A DNA stretch of 64,000 nucleotides from Acidimicrobiales bacterium (GCA_025362585.1 JANYFR010000028.1:30777-94776), one strand, 5' to 3'; positions 8,045 to 17,140 are shown, numbered from the stretch's first letter. Translations and numbers: made by a program. Notes: generated from the letters alone by a model not told the origin.

Positions 8045-9562
8045 ATGTCTGATGCTGTAGAGAGCAACGTCGTGCACGCCGACGTGCCCGACCCGCGACG
8101 TTGGTTCGCCCTGTTCGTCATCGCAATCGCCGCGTTGATGGTGGTGCTCGACGCGTCGATCGTCAACATCGCCCTGCCGCACGCGGCGCTGCCCAAGGCC
8201 ATGGGTGGTCTCGGTATCGCGTTGAAGAACTACCAATGGGCGGTGACGGCCTACACCCTGACGTTCGGTGGTTTCTTGTTACTCGGTGGTCGTATCGGGG
8301 ACTACGTCGGACGCAAGAGGGCGTTTCTCATTGGGCTCGTCGGCTTCGCCGCCGCGTCGCTGCTCGGTGGTTTCGCCCAGAACCAGGGGATGTTGTTCGG
8401 GGCGCGAGCGCTCCAGGGCATCTTTGGCGCGCTGCTCGCCCCCGCGTCGCTGTCGCTGATCTCGGTGACTTTCACGGACTCCAAGGAACGGGCGAAGGCC
8501 TTTGGCGTTTTTGGCGCGCTGTCGGGGGTCGGCGCCGCGATCGGGCTTATCGCGGGCGGGCTGCTCACGCAGTACCTTTCGTGGCGCTGGTGCCTCTTCG
8601 TCAACACGCCCATGGCCCTGATCGCCCTCTTCCTCGCCATCCCCAACATCAAGGAGTCGAAGGTCGACGGCCACCCGCACTACGACGTGCCCGGCGCTCT
8701 GACGGCGACGGTGGGCATGGTCGGTATTGTCTACGGCGTCTCGCAGGCGTCAACTCACGGGTGGGGATCAACGAGCGCCTGGCCCTACATTGCGCTGGGG
8801 GCGGTGCTCCTCGCCATCTTCTTCGTGCTCGAGAGTCGAATCAAGTCGCCGCTGCTGCCCCTTCGCCTCATCACCGACCGGGTGCGCGCCGGTTCGTACC
8901 TCTCCCAGATCTTCGTCGGACTCGGGCTCTTCGGGATGTTCCTCTTCATGACGTTCTACTTCCAGAACGTCCACCAGTACTCGGCGATCAAATCCGGTCT
9001 GCTCTTCCTGCCGTTCTCGGTGGGGGTCATTGTCTCGGCGGCCACGGCCAGTCAACTTCTTCCCAAGTTCGGCCCGCGACCGCTCGCGACGATCGGCTGC
9101 ACGATGGGCGCGATTGGTCTCTCGCTGCTGTCGTTCTTGAAGCCCGACAGCTCCTACCTCGGCCACGTGATGCCCGCGATGGTCATCACCAGCCTCGGTC
9201 TCGGCCTCGCCTTCGTGACGATCGCGTCGACCGCACTCTTTAACGTGCGACCGAACGACACCGGTGCCGCGTCGGCGGTCCTGCAGACGGCCCAGCAGAT
9301 CGGCGGTTCGTTCGGCACGGCGATCCAGAACACCATCGTGGTCTCGAGCGCGACGGCGTTCGTGGCCGGCTCGCTGCACCACTCGAACACGCCGGCGGCC
9401 GTTCTCGCGTTGCGCAACGCCGCGGCCGTGCACGGTTACGACCAGGCGTTTCGATTCGGTTCGCTGATGCTCCTGCTCGGGGCGGTCAGCTTCTTCTTCT
9501 TGGTAAACATCGATCGCCATCACCTCGGTCAGCACGACGAGGCGACGTCGGTGGTCGTCTAG
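8045..9562 (+). CDS. MFS drug-type efflux transporter, DHA2/EmrB-QacA family
   Basis: 505 residues with about 14 hydrophobic helices, the hallmark of the 14-TM DHA2 family. Helix 1 carries VVLDASIVNIALP (motif D1 of DHA2), loop 2-3 GGRIGDYVGRKR (motif A), and helix 5 SGVGAAIGLIAGG (motif C of drug/proton antiporters). Proton-driven export of hydrophobic compounds is expected; the substrate is unknown. RBS-like GGGGG lies before the ATG. Its TAG shares a CTAG with the stop of the convergent DUF5522 gene. Confidence 0.9.
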   Translation: MSDAVESNVVHADVPDPRRWFALFVIAIAALMVVLDASIVNIALPHAALPKAMGGLGIALKNYQWAVTAYTLTFGGFLLLGGRIGDYVGRKRAFLIGLVGFAAASLLGGFAQNQGMLFGARALQGIFGALLAPASLSLISVTFTDSKERAKAFGVFGALSGVGAAIGLIAGGLLTQYLSWRWCLFVNTPMALIALFLAIPNIKESKVDGHPHYDVPGALTATVGMVGIVYGVSQASTHGWGSTSAWPYIALGAVLLAIFFVLESRIKSPLLPLRLITDRVRAGSYLSQIFVGLGLFGMFLFMTFYFQNVHQYSAIKSGLLFLPFSVGVIVSAATASQLLPKFGPRPLATIGCTMGAIGLSLLSFLKPDSSYLGHVMPAMVITSLGLGLAFVTIASTALFNVRPNDTGAASAVLQTAQQIGGSFGTAIQNTIVVSSATAFVAGSLHHSNTPAAVLALRNAAAVHGYDQAFRFGSLMLLLGAVSFFFLVNIDRHHLGQHDEATSVVV

Positions 9563-9777
9563 AGCGCGACGTAGGGACAGTGGCGACATCCACTGTCACA
9601 ACAGCTGCCCCTCGCCAGATGGGTGGCCACGGTCTGGACGATGAGACCGCTCGAGGGATCGCGGTAGGTGGGCTCGTCGCGCGCGACCGCCCGCTCGTGG
9701 AGGGCGACAATCACCGCGTAGTCGCTGCGTGATGGGTCACAGCGGCTGGGATGCGGACGCGGCACCGACGGGCTCAT
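9559..9777 (-). CDS. DUF5522-type small cysteine-motif protein
   Basis: 72 residues. The C-terminus GSCCDSGCRHCPYVAL is the CCxxGCRHCPY motif of DUF5522 proteins, a short family found in bacteria and as a C-terminal part of some larger proteins. The four cysteines suggest metal or Fe-S binding; the function is not established. The N-terminal half (YAVIVALHERAVA...) is helical. ATG is six bases after TAGTTT (784-789 complement), a leaderless arrangement. It is convergent with the MFS gene (CTAG overlap) and follows the quinone-reductase gene on the same strand by four bases. Confidence 0.7.
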   Translation of the reverse strand: MSPSVPRPHPSRCDPSRSDYAVIVALHERAVARDEPTYRDPSSGLIVQTVATHLARGSCCDSGCRHCPYVAL

Positions 9778-9781
9778 CGAC

Positions 9782-10744
9782 TCAAACTAACGGCGTCGGT
9801 TCGTCGACGCGCAGCACGACCTTGCCGAACTTGCCCCGACGACTGAAGTAGTCGTAGGCCACCGCGGCGTCGGCGAGGGGAAACGTCGCGGCGACGGGCA
9901 CGCGCCACGCCCCGGCCGTCCACCTCGACACGAGGGACTGATTGACCAGGGCGACGATCTCGGCCTTCTCCTCGCGCGATCGCGACCGCAAGGTCGAACC
10001 GGTGATCGACGAGCGTGCGCGCATGAGGGCGAGCAGGTCGAGGTCGACCCGGGCGCCGGCGCCCACGCCGATCACGACGACGCGGGCGAACGGAGCCAGG
10101 ACGTGGAGGGCGAGGCTGAGGTGGGCCGCTCCCACCAGTTCGAGGACGACGTCGACGGGCTCGATCGCGTCGACCTGTTCGACGGTGATCGCCTCGTTGG
10201 CGCCGAGTGCTCGAAGAGCGTCGTGGTGCTCGGGGGTGCGAGTGACGGCGATCACGTGGGCGCCGAGCGTGTGCGCGACCTGCACGGCCGCCACGCCAAC
10301 TCCTCCCGAGGCGCCCGACACCAGCACCCGGTCGTGCGGGGCGAGCAGACCCTGGCTCACGAGCGCGTCGTAGGCCGTCACGAACGCCTCGGCGAAACCG
10401 CCCGCTTCGTTCCAACTGACGTGATCGGGGAGAAAGAGTAGGTGTTCGCTGGGCACGACGCAGTGCGTGGCCTGCGCCCCGCCGCCCACGATCGCGCAGA
10501 CCCGTCGTCCGAGGAGTGGCTCGACGACGTGGGCGCCGACCGCAGTGACGACCCCGGCGAGCTCGAGGCCGGGGACGTCGACCGGCCACCCGGCGGGGGC
10601 CGGGTAGTAACCCTGGCGTTGCAAGAGGTCGGCCGCATTCACGCCGGCACTTCGAACCGTGACGAGAACGTCGTGGGGACCGGGATCGGGCGTCGGGCGC
10701 TCTTCGACCACGAGCGCGCCTTCGTGGATAACGACCGCGTGCAC
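9782..10744 (-). CDS. Zinc-independent quinone oxidoreductase (MDR superfamily)
   Basis: 320 residues, normal for the QOR branch. GroES-like N-terminal domain (VRSAGVNAADLLQRQGYY) and a Rossmann domain with VLVSGASGGVGVAAVQVA (about 142-159), the AxGGVG loop that selects NADPH. The zinc-binding cysteines of alcohol dehydrogenases are absent. It would reduce quinones or enones with NADPH in the cytosol. GTG start exactly six bases after TAGGCT (751-756 complement), so the mRNA is probably leaderless. Divergent from the thiol peroxidase; a redox-defence pairing is plausible but unproven. Confidence 0.88.
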   Translation of the reverse strand: MHAVVIHEGALVVEERPTPDPGPHDVLVTVRSAGVNAADLLQRQGYYPAPAGWPVDVPGLELAGVVTAVGAHVVEPLLGRRVCAIVGGGAQATHCVVPSEHLLFLPDHVSWNEAGGFAEAFVTAYDALVSQGLLAPHDRVLVSGASGGVGVAAVQVAHTLGAHVIAVTRTPEHHDALRALGANEAITVEQVDAIEPVDVVLELVGAAHLSLALHVLAPFARVVVIGVGAGARVDLDLLALMRARSSITGSTLRSRSREEKAEIVALVNQSLVSRWTAGAWRVPVAATFPLADAAVAYDYFSRRGKFGKVVLRVDEPTPLV

Positions 10745-10795
10745 GAGCCCAGCCTACGGCGGACCATCGTCGAGGCGAACCGATAATGTGCTCGG

Positions 10796-11278
10796 ATGAC
10801 TATTTACGACATCCCCATTCACACCCTGAAGGGTGACGAGAGTTCGCTCGCCCCCTTCGCCGGCAAGACAATCCTGATTGTCAACGTCGCCTCCCAGTGC
10901 GGCCTCACACCGCAGTACGAGGGCCTCGAGCGACTGCAGAAGAAGTACCAGGACCGCAACTTCTCAGTCGTGGCTTTCCCCTCCAACCAGTTCGGTGCGC
11001 AAGAGCCCGGCACGGCCGAGGAGATCGAGACGTTCTGTTCGACGACCTACGGCGTCACGTTCCCGATGATGGAGAAGATTGACGTCAACGGGAGCGAGCG
11101 CCACCCGATCTACATCGAACTGACCAAGAGCCCGGACGCCGAAGGTCACGAGGGCGACATTCGCTGGAACTTCGAGAAGTTCCTCGTCGGACCGGACGGC
11201 TCGGTGCAACGCTTCGCCCCGCTCGTCGAACCCGAGGACCCCGCCCTCGTCGCGGCCATCGAGGCCACGCTTCCCTAG
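10796..11278 (+). CDS. Glutathione-peroxidase-family thiol peroxidase (2-Cys type)
   Basis: 160 residues. The three GPx signatures are present: NVASQCGLTPQY with the peroxidatic Cys (about residue 37), FPSNQFG (Ser replaces the usual Cys), and WNFEKFLV with the catalytic Trp-Asn. A second cysteine in FCSTTYGVTFP matches the resolving Cys of yeast/plant GPx-like enzymes, which are recycled by thioredoxin rather than glutathione. It therefore probably reduces hydrogen and lipid peroxides with thioredoxin. ATG is six bases after TAATGT (784-789): leaderless. Convergent with the GNAT gene through a shared CTAG. Confidence 0.92.
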   Translation: MTIYDIPIHTLKGDESSLAPFAGKTILIVNVASQCGLTPQYEGLERLQKKYQDRNFSVVAFPSNQFGAQEPGTAEEIETFCSTTYGVTFPMMEKIDVNGSERHPIYIELTKSPDAEGHEGDIRWNFEKFLVGPDGSVQRFAPLVEPEDPALVAAIEATLP

Positions 11279-12201
11279 CGGCTGCCGATGGTGCGATGGA
11301 GTCGCACGTACGTCGCTCGAAAGCCGTAGCCGAGCCAGTAGCGCTGCGCGGCGCGGTTGGTGACCCGCCAGTTCGTCTCCACGTACGCGAAGCCGGCCGC
11401 ACTGGCGTCGGCCATCGCGTGGTCGACTAACGCGGTGGCGACGCCACGCCCGCGATGTTCGGGCAGCACCGACACGGCACTTAGGTGCAACGTCCGTTCG
11501 AAGGATCCTCGACGCGTTGGCAACGCGAAGGTGATGCACTGTGCGACCGGTCCATCGAGATGTTCCACGAGGTAGTGGTGCACCTCGGGATCGACGAGCG
11601 CCTCGTGGAGGTCCTCGCGCTTGGACACGTCCACGAAAAGTGAAAAACTGGGTCCGAGCCGTTGGGCGTCGTCGATGACGCGATCGAGCATGACCGCGGC
11701 GTCGAGGTCTTCGACGCCGCCTCGGCGCAGCGCGTAGCCCGCGGGCGGGGCGTGACGCTGGACGAGGGGAAGCGACCGCACGCCGCGGGTGTGCATCCGC
11801 GCGAAACCGAGTTCGTACCACGGCGACGTTGAGGCCGCGTCGTCCAGTGTCCAGACGTAGTGCTCGACGGCGCCCGCGTCGATCCACGTCGTTCCGGCGG
11901 CGGCGTAGAGGTCACTCAACACCTCGACGTCATCAAATGACGCGCCGTCGGGACCGGTCCACGCGGCGTTGCCGTACGTGGCGTCGTCGAGGAGAGCCCC
12001 GTAGAGATGACCCACGACCCGACGGCCCTCGAGCGCGACCCAGGTGGCGTTCGTCGACTGACGAAGCGATTCGACGAAGAGATCGCGATCGATCACGGGA
12101 TTGATGAGCGGCTGGAGCGACGCGTCGAGGGCGAGGCGCCGCTGGACGCGGGTGACGACGTCGTCGATGTCGTCGGGGTGCAGGGGGCGTACCGTCGTCA
12201 C
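11275..12201 (-). CDS. Tandem GNAT-domain N-acetyltransferase
   Basis: 308 residues, twice the size of a single GNAT. The C-terminal half (about 160-308) has the acetyl-CoA loop VSVLPEHRGRGVATALVDHA and the closing YWLGYGFRATY. The N-terminal half (1-150) has a degenerate GNAT fold (VRPLHPDDIDDVV..., WYELGFARMH) with no clear pyrophosphate loop, as in mycothiol synthase-like two-domain enzymes. The acceptor is unknown; MshD itself is not claimed. GTG six bases after TACGGT (208-213 complement of 12 kb). Convergent with the peroxidase (CTAG) and divergent from the HAD gene. Confidence 0.82.
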   Translation of the reverse strand: MTTVRPLHPDDIDDVVTRVQRRLALDASLQPLINPVIDRDLFVESLRQSTNATWVALEGRRVVGHLYGALLDDATYGNAAWTGPDGASFDDVEVLSDLYAAAGTTWIDAGAVEHYVWTLDDAASTSPWYELGFARMHTRGVRSLPLVQRHAPPAGYALRRGGVEDLDAAVMLDRVIDDAQRLGPSFSLFVDVSKREDLHEALVDPEVHHYLVEHLDGPVAQCITFALPTRRGSFERTLHLSAVSVLPEHRGRGVATALVDHAMADASAAGFAYVETNWRVTNRAAQRYWLGYGFRATYVRLHRTIGSR

Positions 12202-12240
12202 GGGGCCACCGTAGTCGCGGGGTTGTGCCAGAGTTGCGGG

Positions 12241-12900
12241 GTGACTTTGCGGGCGACGCTCTTCGACATGGACGGACTGCTCTTCGATTCCGAGGTCCTC
12301 TGGCTAAAGGCCGAACACGAGATCTTCTCGGGACTCGGGGTGGTCCTCGACGAGAGCGAGGAGCGCTCCACCAAGGGAATGTACGTCAACGAAGTAGTGG
12401 AGTACTGGCGTGCTCGCTTCCCGTGGGACGGGCCGTCGGTCGCCGACGTCGTCGCTCAGTTGCTGGCGCGCGTGGGCGAACTCGTTGAAACCGAAGGCCG
12501 ACTGTTGCCCGGGGCCCTACGCGCGCTCGATCTGGCGAGCGAGCGCGGTCCGGTCGCGCTCGCCAGTTCGACACCGCTCGCACTGATCCACCAGTGTCTC
12601 GACCACTTCGAACTGGGCACGCGCTTCACGTCAATCCACTCCGCGCAGTTCGAACCATTCGGCAAGCCCCATCCCGGGGTCTTTCTCACCGCGGCCGCCT
12701 CGCTCAACGTCACCCCGGGCCAGTGCCTGGTGTTTGAGGACTCCGCCGCCGGCGTCATCGCCGCCAAGGCGGCGTCCATGACCGTGGTCGCCGTGCCGAC
12801 GACCGAGGACCGGGTCCGTGCGGCGTTCGCGATTGCCGACCTCGTGCTCGACTCACTCGAAGATCTAACTGAAGCGTGGCTCGACAGCGAATTCGCCTAG
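12241..12900 (+). CDS. HAD-superfamily hydrolase (beta-phosphoglucomutase / sugar phosphatase branch)
   Basis: 219 residues from the GTG at 12241, which places the nucleophile motif at its normal N-terminal position. Motif I is FDMDGLLFDSE (DxDG with Asp nucleophile and acid/base), motif II ALASSTPLA, motif III KPHPGVF and motif IV FEDSAAGVIAAKAA. The helical cap between motifs I and II marks subfamily IA, near YniC/HxpB 2-deoxyglucose-6-phosphatase or beta-phosphoglucomutase. The second Asp of motif I fits either reaction. Its TAG shares CTAG with the stop of the decayed acetyltransferase. Confidence 0.85.
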   Translation: MTLRATLFDMDGLLFDSEVLWLKAEHEIFSGLGVVLDESEERSTKGMYVNEVVEYWRARFPWDGPSVADVVAQLLARVGELVETEGRLLPGALRALDLASERGPVALASSTPLALIHQCLDHFELGTRFTSIHSAQFEPFGKPHPGVFLTAAASLNVTPGQCLVFEDSAAGVIAAKAASMTVVAVPTTEDRVRAAFAIADLVLDSLEDLTEAWLDSEFA

Positions 12901-13366
12901 AGGACGTTCGTAAAACGACTGGCCACCGGGTGGGTGAACGCGTCGGGTGGGCACTGTTCGACCGGCGTCCAACCGTTGTTTGTGTAGAAGGCCAGCGCCT
13001 CGGGTTGGGCCAGTCCCGTCTCGAGGTAGAGCTGGACGAAGCCGAGTGAGCAGCTGCTCCTCCACGCACGTGATCAACGCCGCGGCCACTCCGGCGCGGC
13101 GTCGGTCGGGTCGGACCCTGAGGCGCTTCACTTCGCCGAGGTTCGAGTGTGGATCGCTGATCGATCGCACGCCGACGCTGCCCGCGAGGTCGCCGTCGAC
13201 CCGCGCGACGAGAAAGCGACCCCGCGGCGGTTGTCGTTCATCCAGTGACAACTGGGACTTCTCCGAAGTCGTCGTAGCGCCGGGCCCGTTCGTCGAGTGC
13301 GGCGTGAAAGACGTTGCGCGCCCCACTCGACTCGATTGATTCGTCGCGAATCGTCAGTGGGGGTAC
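12897..13366 (-). pseudogene. GNAT acetyltransferase broken by two frameshifts
   Basis: Three reading frames must be joined to make one GNAT protein. The first runs from about 13366 (LTIRDESIESSGARNVFHAA... DDFGEVPVVT), the second from about 13245 (LDERQPPRGRFLVARVDGD... EVKRLRVRPDRRRAGVAAALI), and the third from about 13055 (GFVQLYLETGLAQPEALAFY... FTNVL). Order and spacing match one-domain GNATs: acetyl-CoA loop RPDRRRAGVA, then GFVQLYLETG. TACTGT lies six bases before codon one, the local leaderless promoter pattern, but that codon is now GTA, as if a GTG start had mutated. Two shifts plus a lost start argue for real decay; assembly error is the alternative. Confidence 0.7.
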
Positions 13367-13439
13367 CTTCCAACAGTACGAGCCGGCGCGTTGTCGACGA
13401 ATCGTTAACTACGATTGGAGGACTCATCGAAGGAGCACC

Positions 13440-16400
13440 GTGTTTCGCCCCGTCAGCGCCGAATTGGATTTCGTGGCCATTGAAGAGGCGGAGCTCGCCC
13501 GTTGGCGGACGAATGACGTTTTCGCGCGCTCGATGCGCCAGCGCGAAGGTGCCGAACCGTGGGTCTTCTACGAGGGTCCGCCGACCGCCAACGGCAAACC
13601 GGGGCTTCACCACGTGTGGGCGCGGGTCTACAAGGATCTCTTCTGTCGCTACCAGACCATGCAGGGTCGACAGGTCGCGCGCCGCGCCGGGTGGGACACG
13701 CACGGCCTGCCCGTCGAGGTCCAGGTCGAGAAGCAATTGGGTATCTCGGGCAAGCAGGCGATCGTCGATCAGATCGGGATCACCGAGTTCACGCGTCTCT
13801 GTCGCGAGTCGGTGCTGACCTACGTCGGCGAGTTTGAACGGCTGACCGAGCGCGTGGGCTACTGGACCGACATGGAGCACGCGTACTACACGTTTCACCC
13901 CGAGTACATCGAGTCGGTGTGGTGGCACCTTCAGCAGCTCTTCGATCGTGGACTGCTCTACGAGGATTTGAAGGTCGTGCCCTACTGTCCGCGCTGCGGC
14001 ACGGCGCTGTCCAGCCACGAGCTCGGCCAGCCCGAGGTCTACACCGACGAGCTCGACGAGAGTGCCTACGTGAAACTGCGGATCACGGACGCAGAGGCGC
14101 ACGGGGGCCTCTTCGGCGCGACGCACCTCGCGGTCTGGACGACGACACCCTGGACGCTGCTCTCCAACGTCGCCGTGGCGGTCAACCCCTTGGTGAGCTA
14201 CGTGGTGGTTGACGGGATCATCGTCGCCCAGGACCTCGTCGAGTCGGTCTTCGGCGACGGCACTACTTTCAGTGCCGCGATGCCCGGTGCCGCACTCGAA
14301 GGAGTCCACTACGAGCGGCCCTTTCACGACGTCGAACTGCCCGAGGACGTCGACGCCGCCTACGTGGTCCTGGCCGACTACGTGACGACCGACGAGGGCA
14401 CGGGTCTCGTCCACCAGTCGCCGGCCTTTGGTGAGATCGACCGCATCATCGCGCGCCAGCACCTCCTGCCGACGGTCAATCCTGTGGGACCCGATGGCTG
14501 TTTCACCTCGGCCGTGGCGTGGCTCGAGGGTTGCGCCGTGCGCGAGGCGAATCACCGAATCAACGACGAATTGGAGCGACGCGGGCTCTTGCTGCGTCGC
14601 CACGACTACGTCCACGCGATGCCGCACTGCTGGCGCTGTGGGACCGTCCTCATCTACTGGGGCAAGCCCAGCTGGTACGTCGCGACGAGCCGGTTCAAGG
14701 AGACGATGCTGGCCGAAAACCAGACGATTGACTGGCACCCCGGCCACATTCGCGACGGTCGCTTCGGCGAATGGCTGGAGAATAACGTCGACTGGGCGCT
14801 GTCGCGCGACCGCTTTTGGGGTACGCCCCTGCCGATCTGGCGCTGCGACGACAATCACTACACCTGCGTGGGGTCGCTGCGCGAGTTGGGTGAGCTCGCG
14901 GGGCGCGACCTGCGTGACCTCGATCCGCACCGCCCGACGATCGATGAGGTGGTGGTGCCGTGTCGCACCTGCGCGCGAGAGGCCCGACGGGTCGAGCCGG
15001 TGATCGACGCGTGGTTCGACTCCGGCTCGATGCCGGCGGCCCAGGTTGGTTACCCCCACGTCCCCGGATCGTCGGACGCCCTCCAGTTCCCCGCCCAGTT
15101 TGTCGCGGAAGCGATCGACCAGACTCGCGGGTGGTTCTACTCGCTCCTCGCCGTCAACACTCTCGTCTTTGGCGCGAAGCCCTACGAGCACGTCCTCTGC
15201 CTCGGCCACATCGTCGACGAGACCGGCAAGAAGATGAGCAAGTCGGTCGGCAACGTGATCGACCCGTGGGAGGTGCTCAACACGCGCGGTGCCGACCCGT
15301 TGCGCTGGTGGATGTTCTCCCAGGGCTCACCGTGGACCTCGACGCGCGCGAGCCTGGGTGCCATCGACTCCTCGATGCGTGAGACCCTCGCCACCCTCTG
15401 GAACACGTTCAGCTTCTTCACGACCTACGCGTCACTCAACGACTTCGACCCCACCGACGCGGACATCCCGGCGCGAACGGCCCGCCCCGCCATGGACCGA
15501 TGGATCCTCTCGCGCCTCGAGCAGGTGACGGGCGCCATGACGAGCGCACTCGACGGTTACGAGCCCCTGGGGGGCACCGACGCCATGAACGCGTTCATCG
15601 ACGACCTCTCGAACTGGTACGTACGTCGTGGTCGGCGCCGCTTTTGGCGTACCGATCCCACTGCGCCGCGCTCGGACTCACTCGGCGCCCAGGCGACCCT
15701 GCTCGAAGTCCTGCAGCGCGTCACGCTGCTGCTGGCGCCGTTCTGCCCGTTCCTCGCCGAGCGCCTCTTCACCGAGCTCTTCGACGTCGCACCGAGCGAC
15801 TCGGTCCACCTCGCCGACTGGCCGTCGCTCTCTCCCGGTGACCGCGACGTGGACCTCGAGGAGTCGATGGCCGTGGCGCGACGCCTCACCTCACTCGGTC
15901 GCGCCGCGCGCGCCGAAGCCGGCGTCAAAGTGCGCCAGCCCCTCGCGCGCGCCCTCGTCTTTCTGCCCGCCGGTTCGCCGATGCCGCCCGCGGGGGTCGT
16001 CGAAGACGAACTCAACGTCGACCTTCTGGAGTACGGCCAAGAGCTCGCCGACGTTTTGAAATTCGAACTCGTGCCGAACTTTCGCACGGTCGGACCACGC
16101 TTGGGGGAGACCGCGAAAGAGCTCCGACCGGCACTCGCGGCGCTCGATTCAGTCCAGGCCGCCCAAGCCCTCGAGGGCGGCGCCACGGTGTCGGTGACAT
16201 TGTCGACGGGGACCTTTGAACTCAGCAGTGGGGACATTGAACTGCGCGTGAAGAGTCAAGGGGGCTACGCGGTGTCGCGCGACGGCGGCGAGGTCATCGC
16301 ACTGGACCTCACGCTCGACGACGATCTTCGGCGACGGGGCTACCTGCGCGACGTCGTTCGCCAGGTTCAGGATCTGCGAAAGAACTCGGGCCTCGACGTG

Positions 16401-16574
16401 TCGGACCGCGTGCACCTGTTCGTGACGGGCATCGACGACTTGAGCGACGGCTTCACGCTCCTCGCACACGAGGTGCTCGCGACCCAGGTGACCGCGGGGG
16501 AGGGTCCCGGTGAGGGGGCGGTCCTCGAACTCGACGACGGACGCGTGGCCCGAGCCTGGATTACGCGCGCCTAG
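13440..16574 (+). CDS. ileS: Isoleucyl-tRNA synthetase, IleS2 type
   Basis: 1044 residues, the length of the eukaryote-like IleS2 class. Start GTG 13440 with GAAGGAG 5-11 bases upstream; 42 further upstream codons are open but not protein-like. The class I HIGH motif appears as PPTANGKPGLHH (about residues 46-57), typical of IleS2, and KKMSKSVGN (about 600) is the KMSKS loop. The CP1 editing domain lies between. An anticodon-binding domain with RRGRRRFWR and a DUF5915-like tail complete the protein. It charges tRNA-Ile in the cytosol. IleS2 enzymes as a class are commonly insensitive to mupirocin. No T-box was found upstream. Its TAG shares CTAG with marR. Confidence 0.97.
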   Translation: MFRPVSAELDFVAIEEAELARWRTNDVFARSMRQREGAEPWVFYEGPPTANGKPGLHHVWARVYKDLFCRYQTMQGRQVARRAGWDTHGLPVEVQVEKQLGISGKQAIVDQIGITEFTRLCRESVLTYVGEFERLTERVGYWTDMEHAYYTFHPEYIESVWWHLQQLFDRGLLYEDLKVVPYCPRCGTALSSHELGQPEVYTDELDESAYVKLRITDAEAHGGLFGATHLAVWTTTPWTLLSNVAVAVNPLVSYVVVDGIIVAQDLVESVFGDGTTFSAAMPGAALEGVHYERPFHDVELPEDVDAAYVVLADYVTTDEGTGLVHQSPAFGEIDRIIARQHLLPTVNPVGPDGCFTSAVAWLEGCAVREANHRINDELERRGLLLRRHDYVHAMPHCWRCGTVLIYWGKPSWYVATSRFKETMLAENQTIDWHPGHIRDGRFGEWLENNVDWALSRDRFWGTPLPIWRCDDNHYTCVGSLRELGELAGRDLRDLDPHRPTIDEVVVPCRTCAREARRVEPVIDAWFDSGSMPAAQVGYPHVPGSSDALQFPAQFVAEAIDQTRGWFYSLLAVNTLVFGAKPYEHVLCLGHIVDETGKKMSKSVGNVIDPWEVLNTRGADPLRWWMFSQGSPWTSTRASLGAIDSSMRETLATLWNTFSFFTTYASLNDFDPTDADIPARTARPAMDRWILSRLEQVTGAMTSALDGYEPLGGTDAMNAFIDDLSNWYVRRGRRRFWRTDPTAPRSDSLGAQATLLEVLQRVTLLLAPFCPFLAERLFTELFDVAPSDSVHLADWPSLSPGDRDVDLEESMAVARRLTSLGRAARAEAGVKVRQPLARALVFLPAGSPMPPAGVVEDELNVDLLEYGQELADVLKFELVPNFRTVGPRLGETAKELRPALAALDSVQAAQALEGGATVSVTLSTGTFELSSGDIELRVKSQGGYAVSRDGGEVIALDLTLDDDLRRRGYLRDVVRQVQDLRKNSGLDVSDRVHLFVTGIDDLSDGFTLLAHEVLATQVTAGEGPGEGAVLELDDGRVARAWITRA

Positions 16575-17047
16575 AGCGGACTGTTGAGCTTCTCGAGCAG
16601 ACCGGCGAGGGTCGAGCGCTCCACGTCGTCCAGGCGACTCGTGAGGTGGACCCCGAGATACTCGAGGTGCACGTTGAGGGCGTCGTCGAGTTTCGCGTTC
16701 CCGAGGTCAGTGATGGCCACGTGAATAGCGCGACGGTCACTGGGACAGTTCTGACGAATCACGAATCCGGCCCCTTCGAGACGGTCGATCAACCTGGTCG
16801 TGCCGCCGGTCGAATGGACAATGGCGTCGGCGATCTGGTTCATCTTGAGCCGGCCCTCGGGCGAACGGCGAAGTTGCAGCAACACGTCGAACCACGCGAG
16901 GGGCAAGTCGCAACTCGTTTCGAGCTCCAGTCCGAGGCTGCGGGCCAGTCGGGCGTTCGTGTCCATCAAGAGCCCGAACAGTTGGACCCTCTCGTCGCCT
17001 GATGGGCAGGTATTTGGGAGGGTGGTCACTTCTAAATTGTAGCGCAT
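16571..17047 (-). CDS. MarR family transcriptional regulator
   Basis: 158 residues. A winged helix at about 55-115 (MNQIADAIVHSTGGTTRLIDRLEGAGFVIRQ..DRRA) contains the MarR recognition helix and the DRR wing. N- and C-terminal helices would form the dimer interface. ATG 17047 abuts the predicted -10, so translation may really start at the in-frame GTG 17029; both are possible. Divergent from yceI with a shared palindromic -35 region, suggesting that it represses itself and yceI. Convergent with ileS through CTAG. Confidence 0.87.
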   Translation of the reverse strand: MRYNLEVTTLPNTCPSGDERVQLFGLLMDTNARLARSLGLELETSCDLPLAWFDVLLQLRRSPEGRLKMNQIADAIVHSTGGTTRLIDRLEGAGFVIRQNCPSDRRAIHVAITDLGNAKLDDALNVHLEYLGVHLTSRLDDVERSTLAGLLEKLNSPL

Positions 17048-17098
17048 TGTTTACCTAGAATTTATTGCTTGACAAGTAGTTGCACATACGAGTATACT
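17048..17098. promoter_or_regulatory. Divergent marR/yceI promoters sharing a CTTGACAAG palindrome
   Basis: Plus strand: TTGACA (17069-17074), 18-base spacer, TATACT (17093-17098), a near-perfect sigma-70 promoter for yceI. Minus strand: TTGTCA (complement of 17070-17075), 16 bases, TAAACA (complement of 17048-17053) for marR. Both -35 hexamers come from one palindrome, CTTGACAAG (17068-17076). MarR-type dimers bind such palindromes, so one bound dimer would block both promoters; binding is an inference. Confidence 0.65.
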
Positions 17099-17140
17099 GG
17101 TCATCAGTAAGGAAAACCCCCCCAAAATAGGAGAACCGCA

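Noticed and set aside
13330..13439. Possible T-box leader upstream of ileS (a GTGGGGGTACC string)
   Set aside because: The T-box core (AGGGTGGNACCGCG), a stem I and a specifier loop could not be assembled, and the string lies inside the decayed acetyltransferase gene.
13314..13439. Longer N-terminus for IleS
   Set aside because: These codons do not resemble IleS; GTG 13440 has a good ribosome site and the protein motif spacing then fits the family.
13128..15209. Very long open frame antisense to ileS, and similar long antisense frames over other genes
   Set aside because: High-GC genes with G/C in third positions leave long open antisense frames; residue composition (Arg/Asp/Val-rich, no motifs) is that of shadows.
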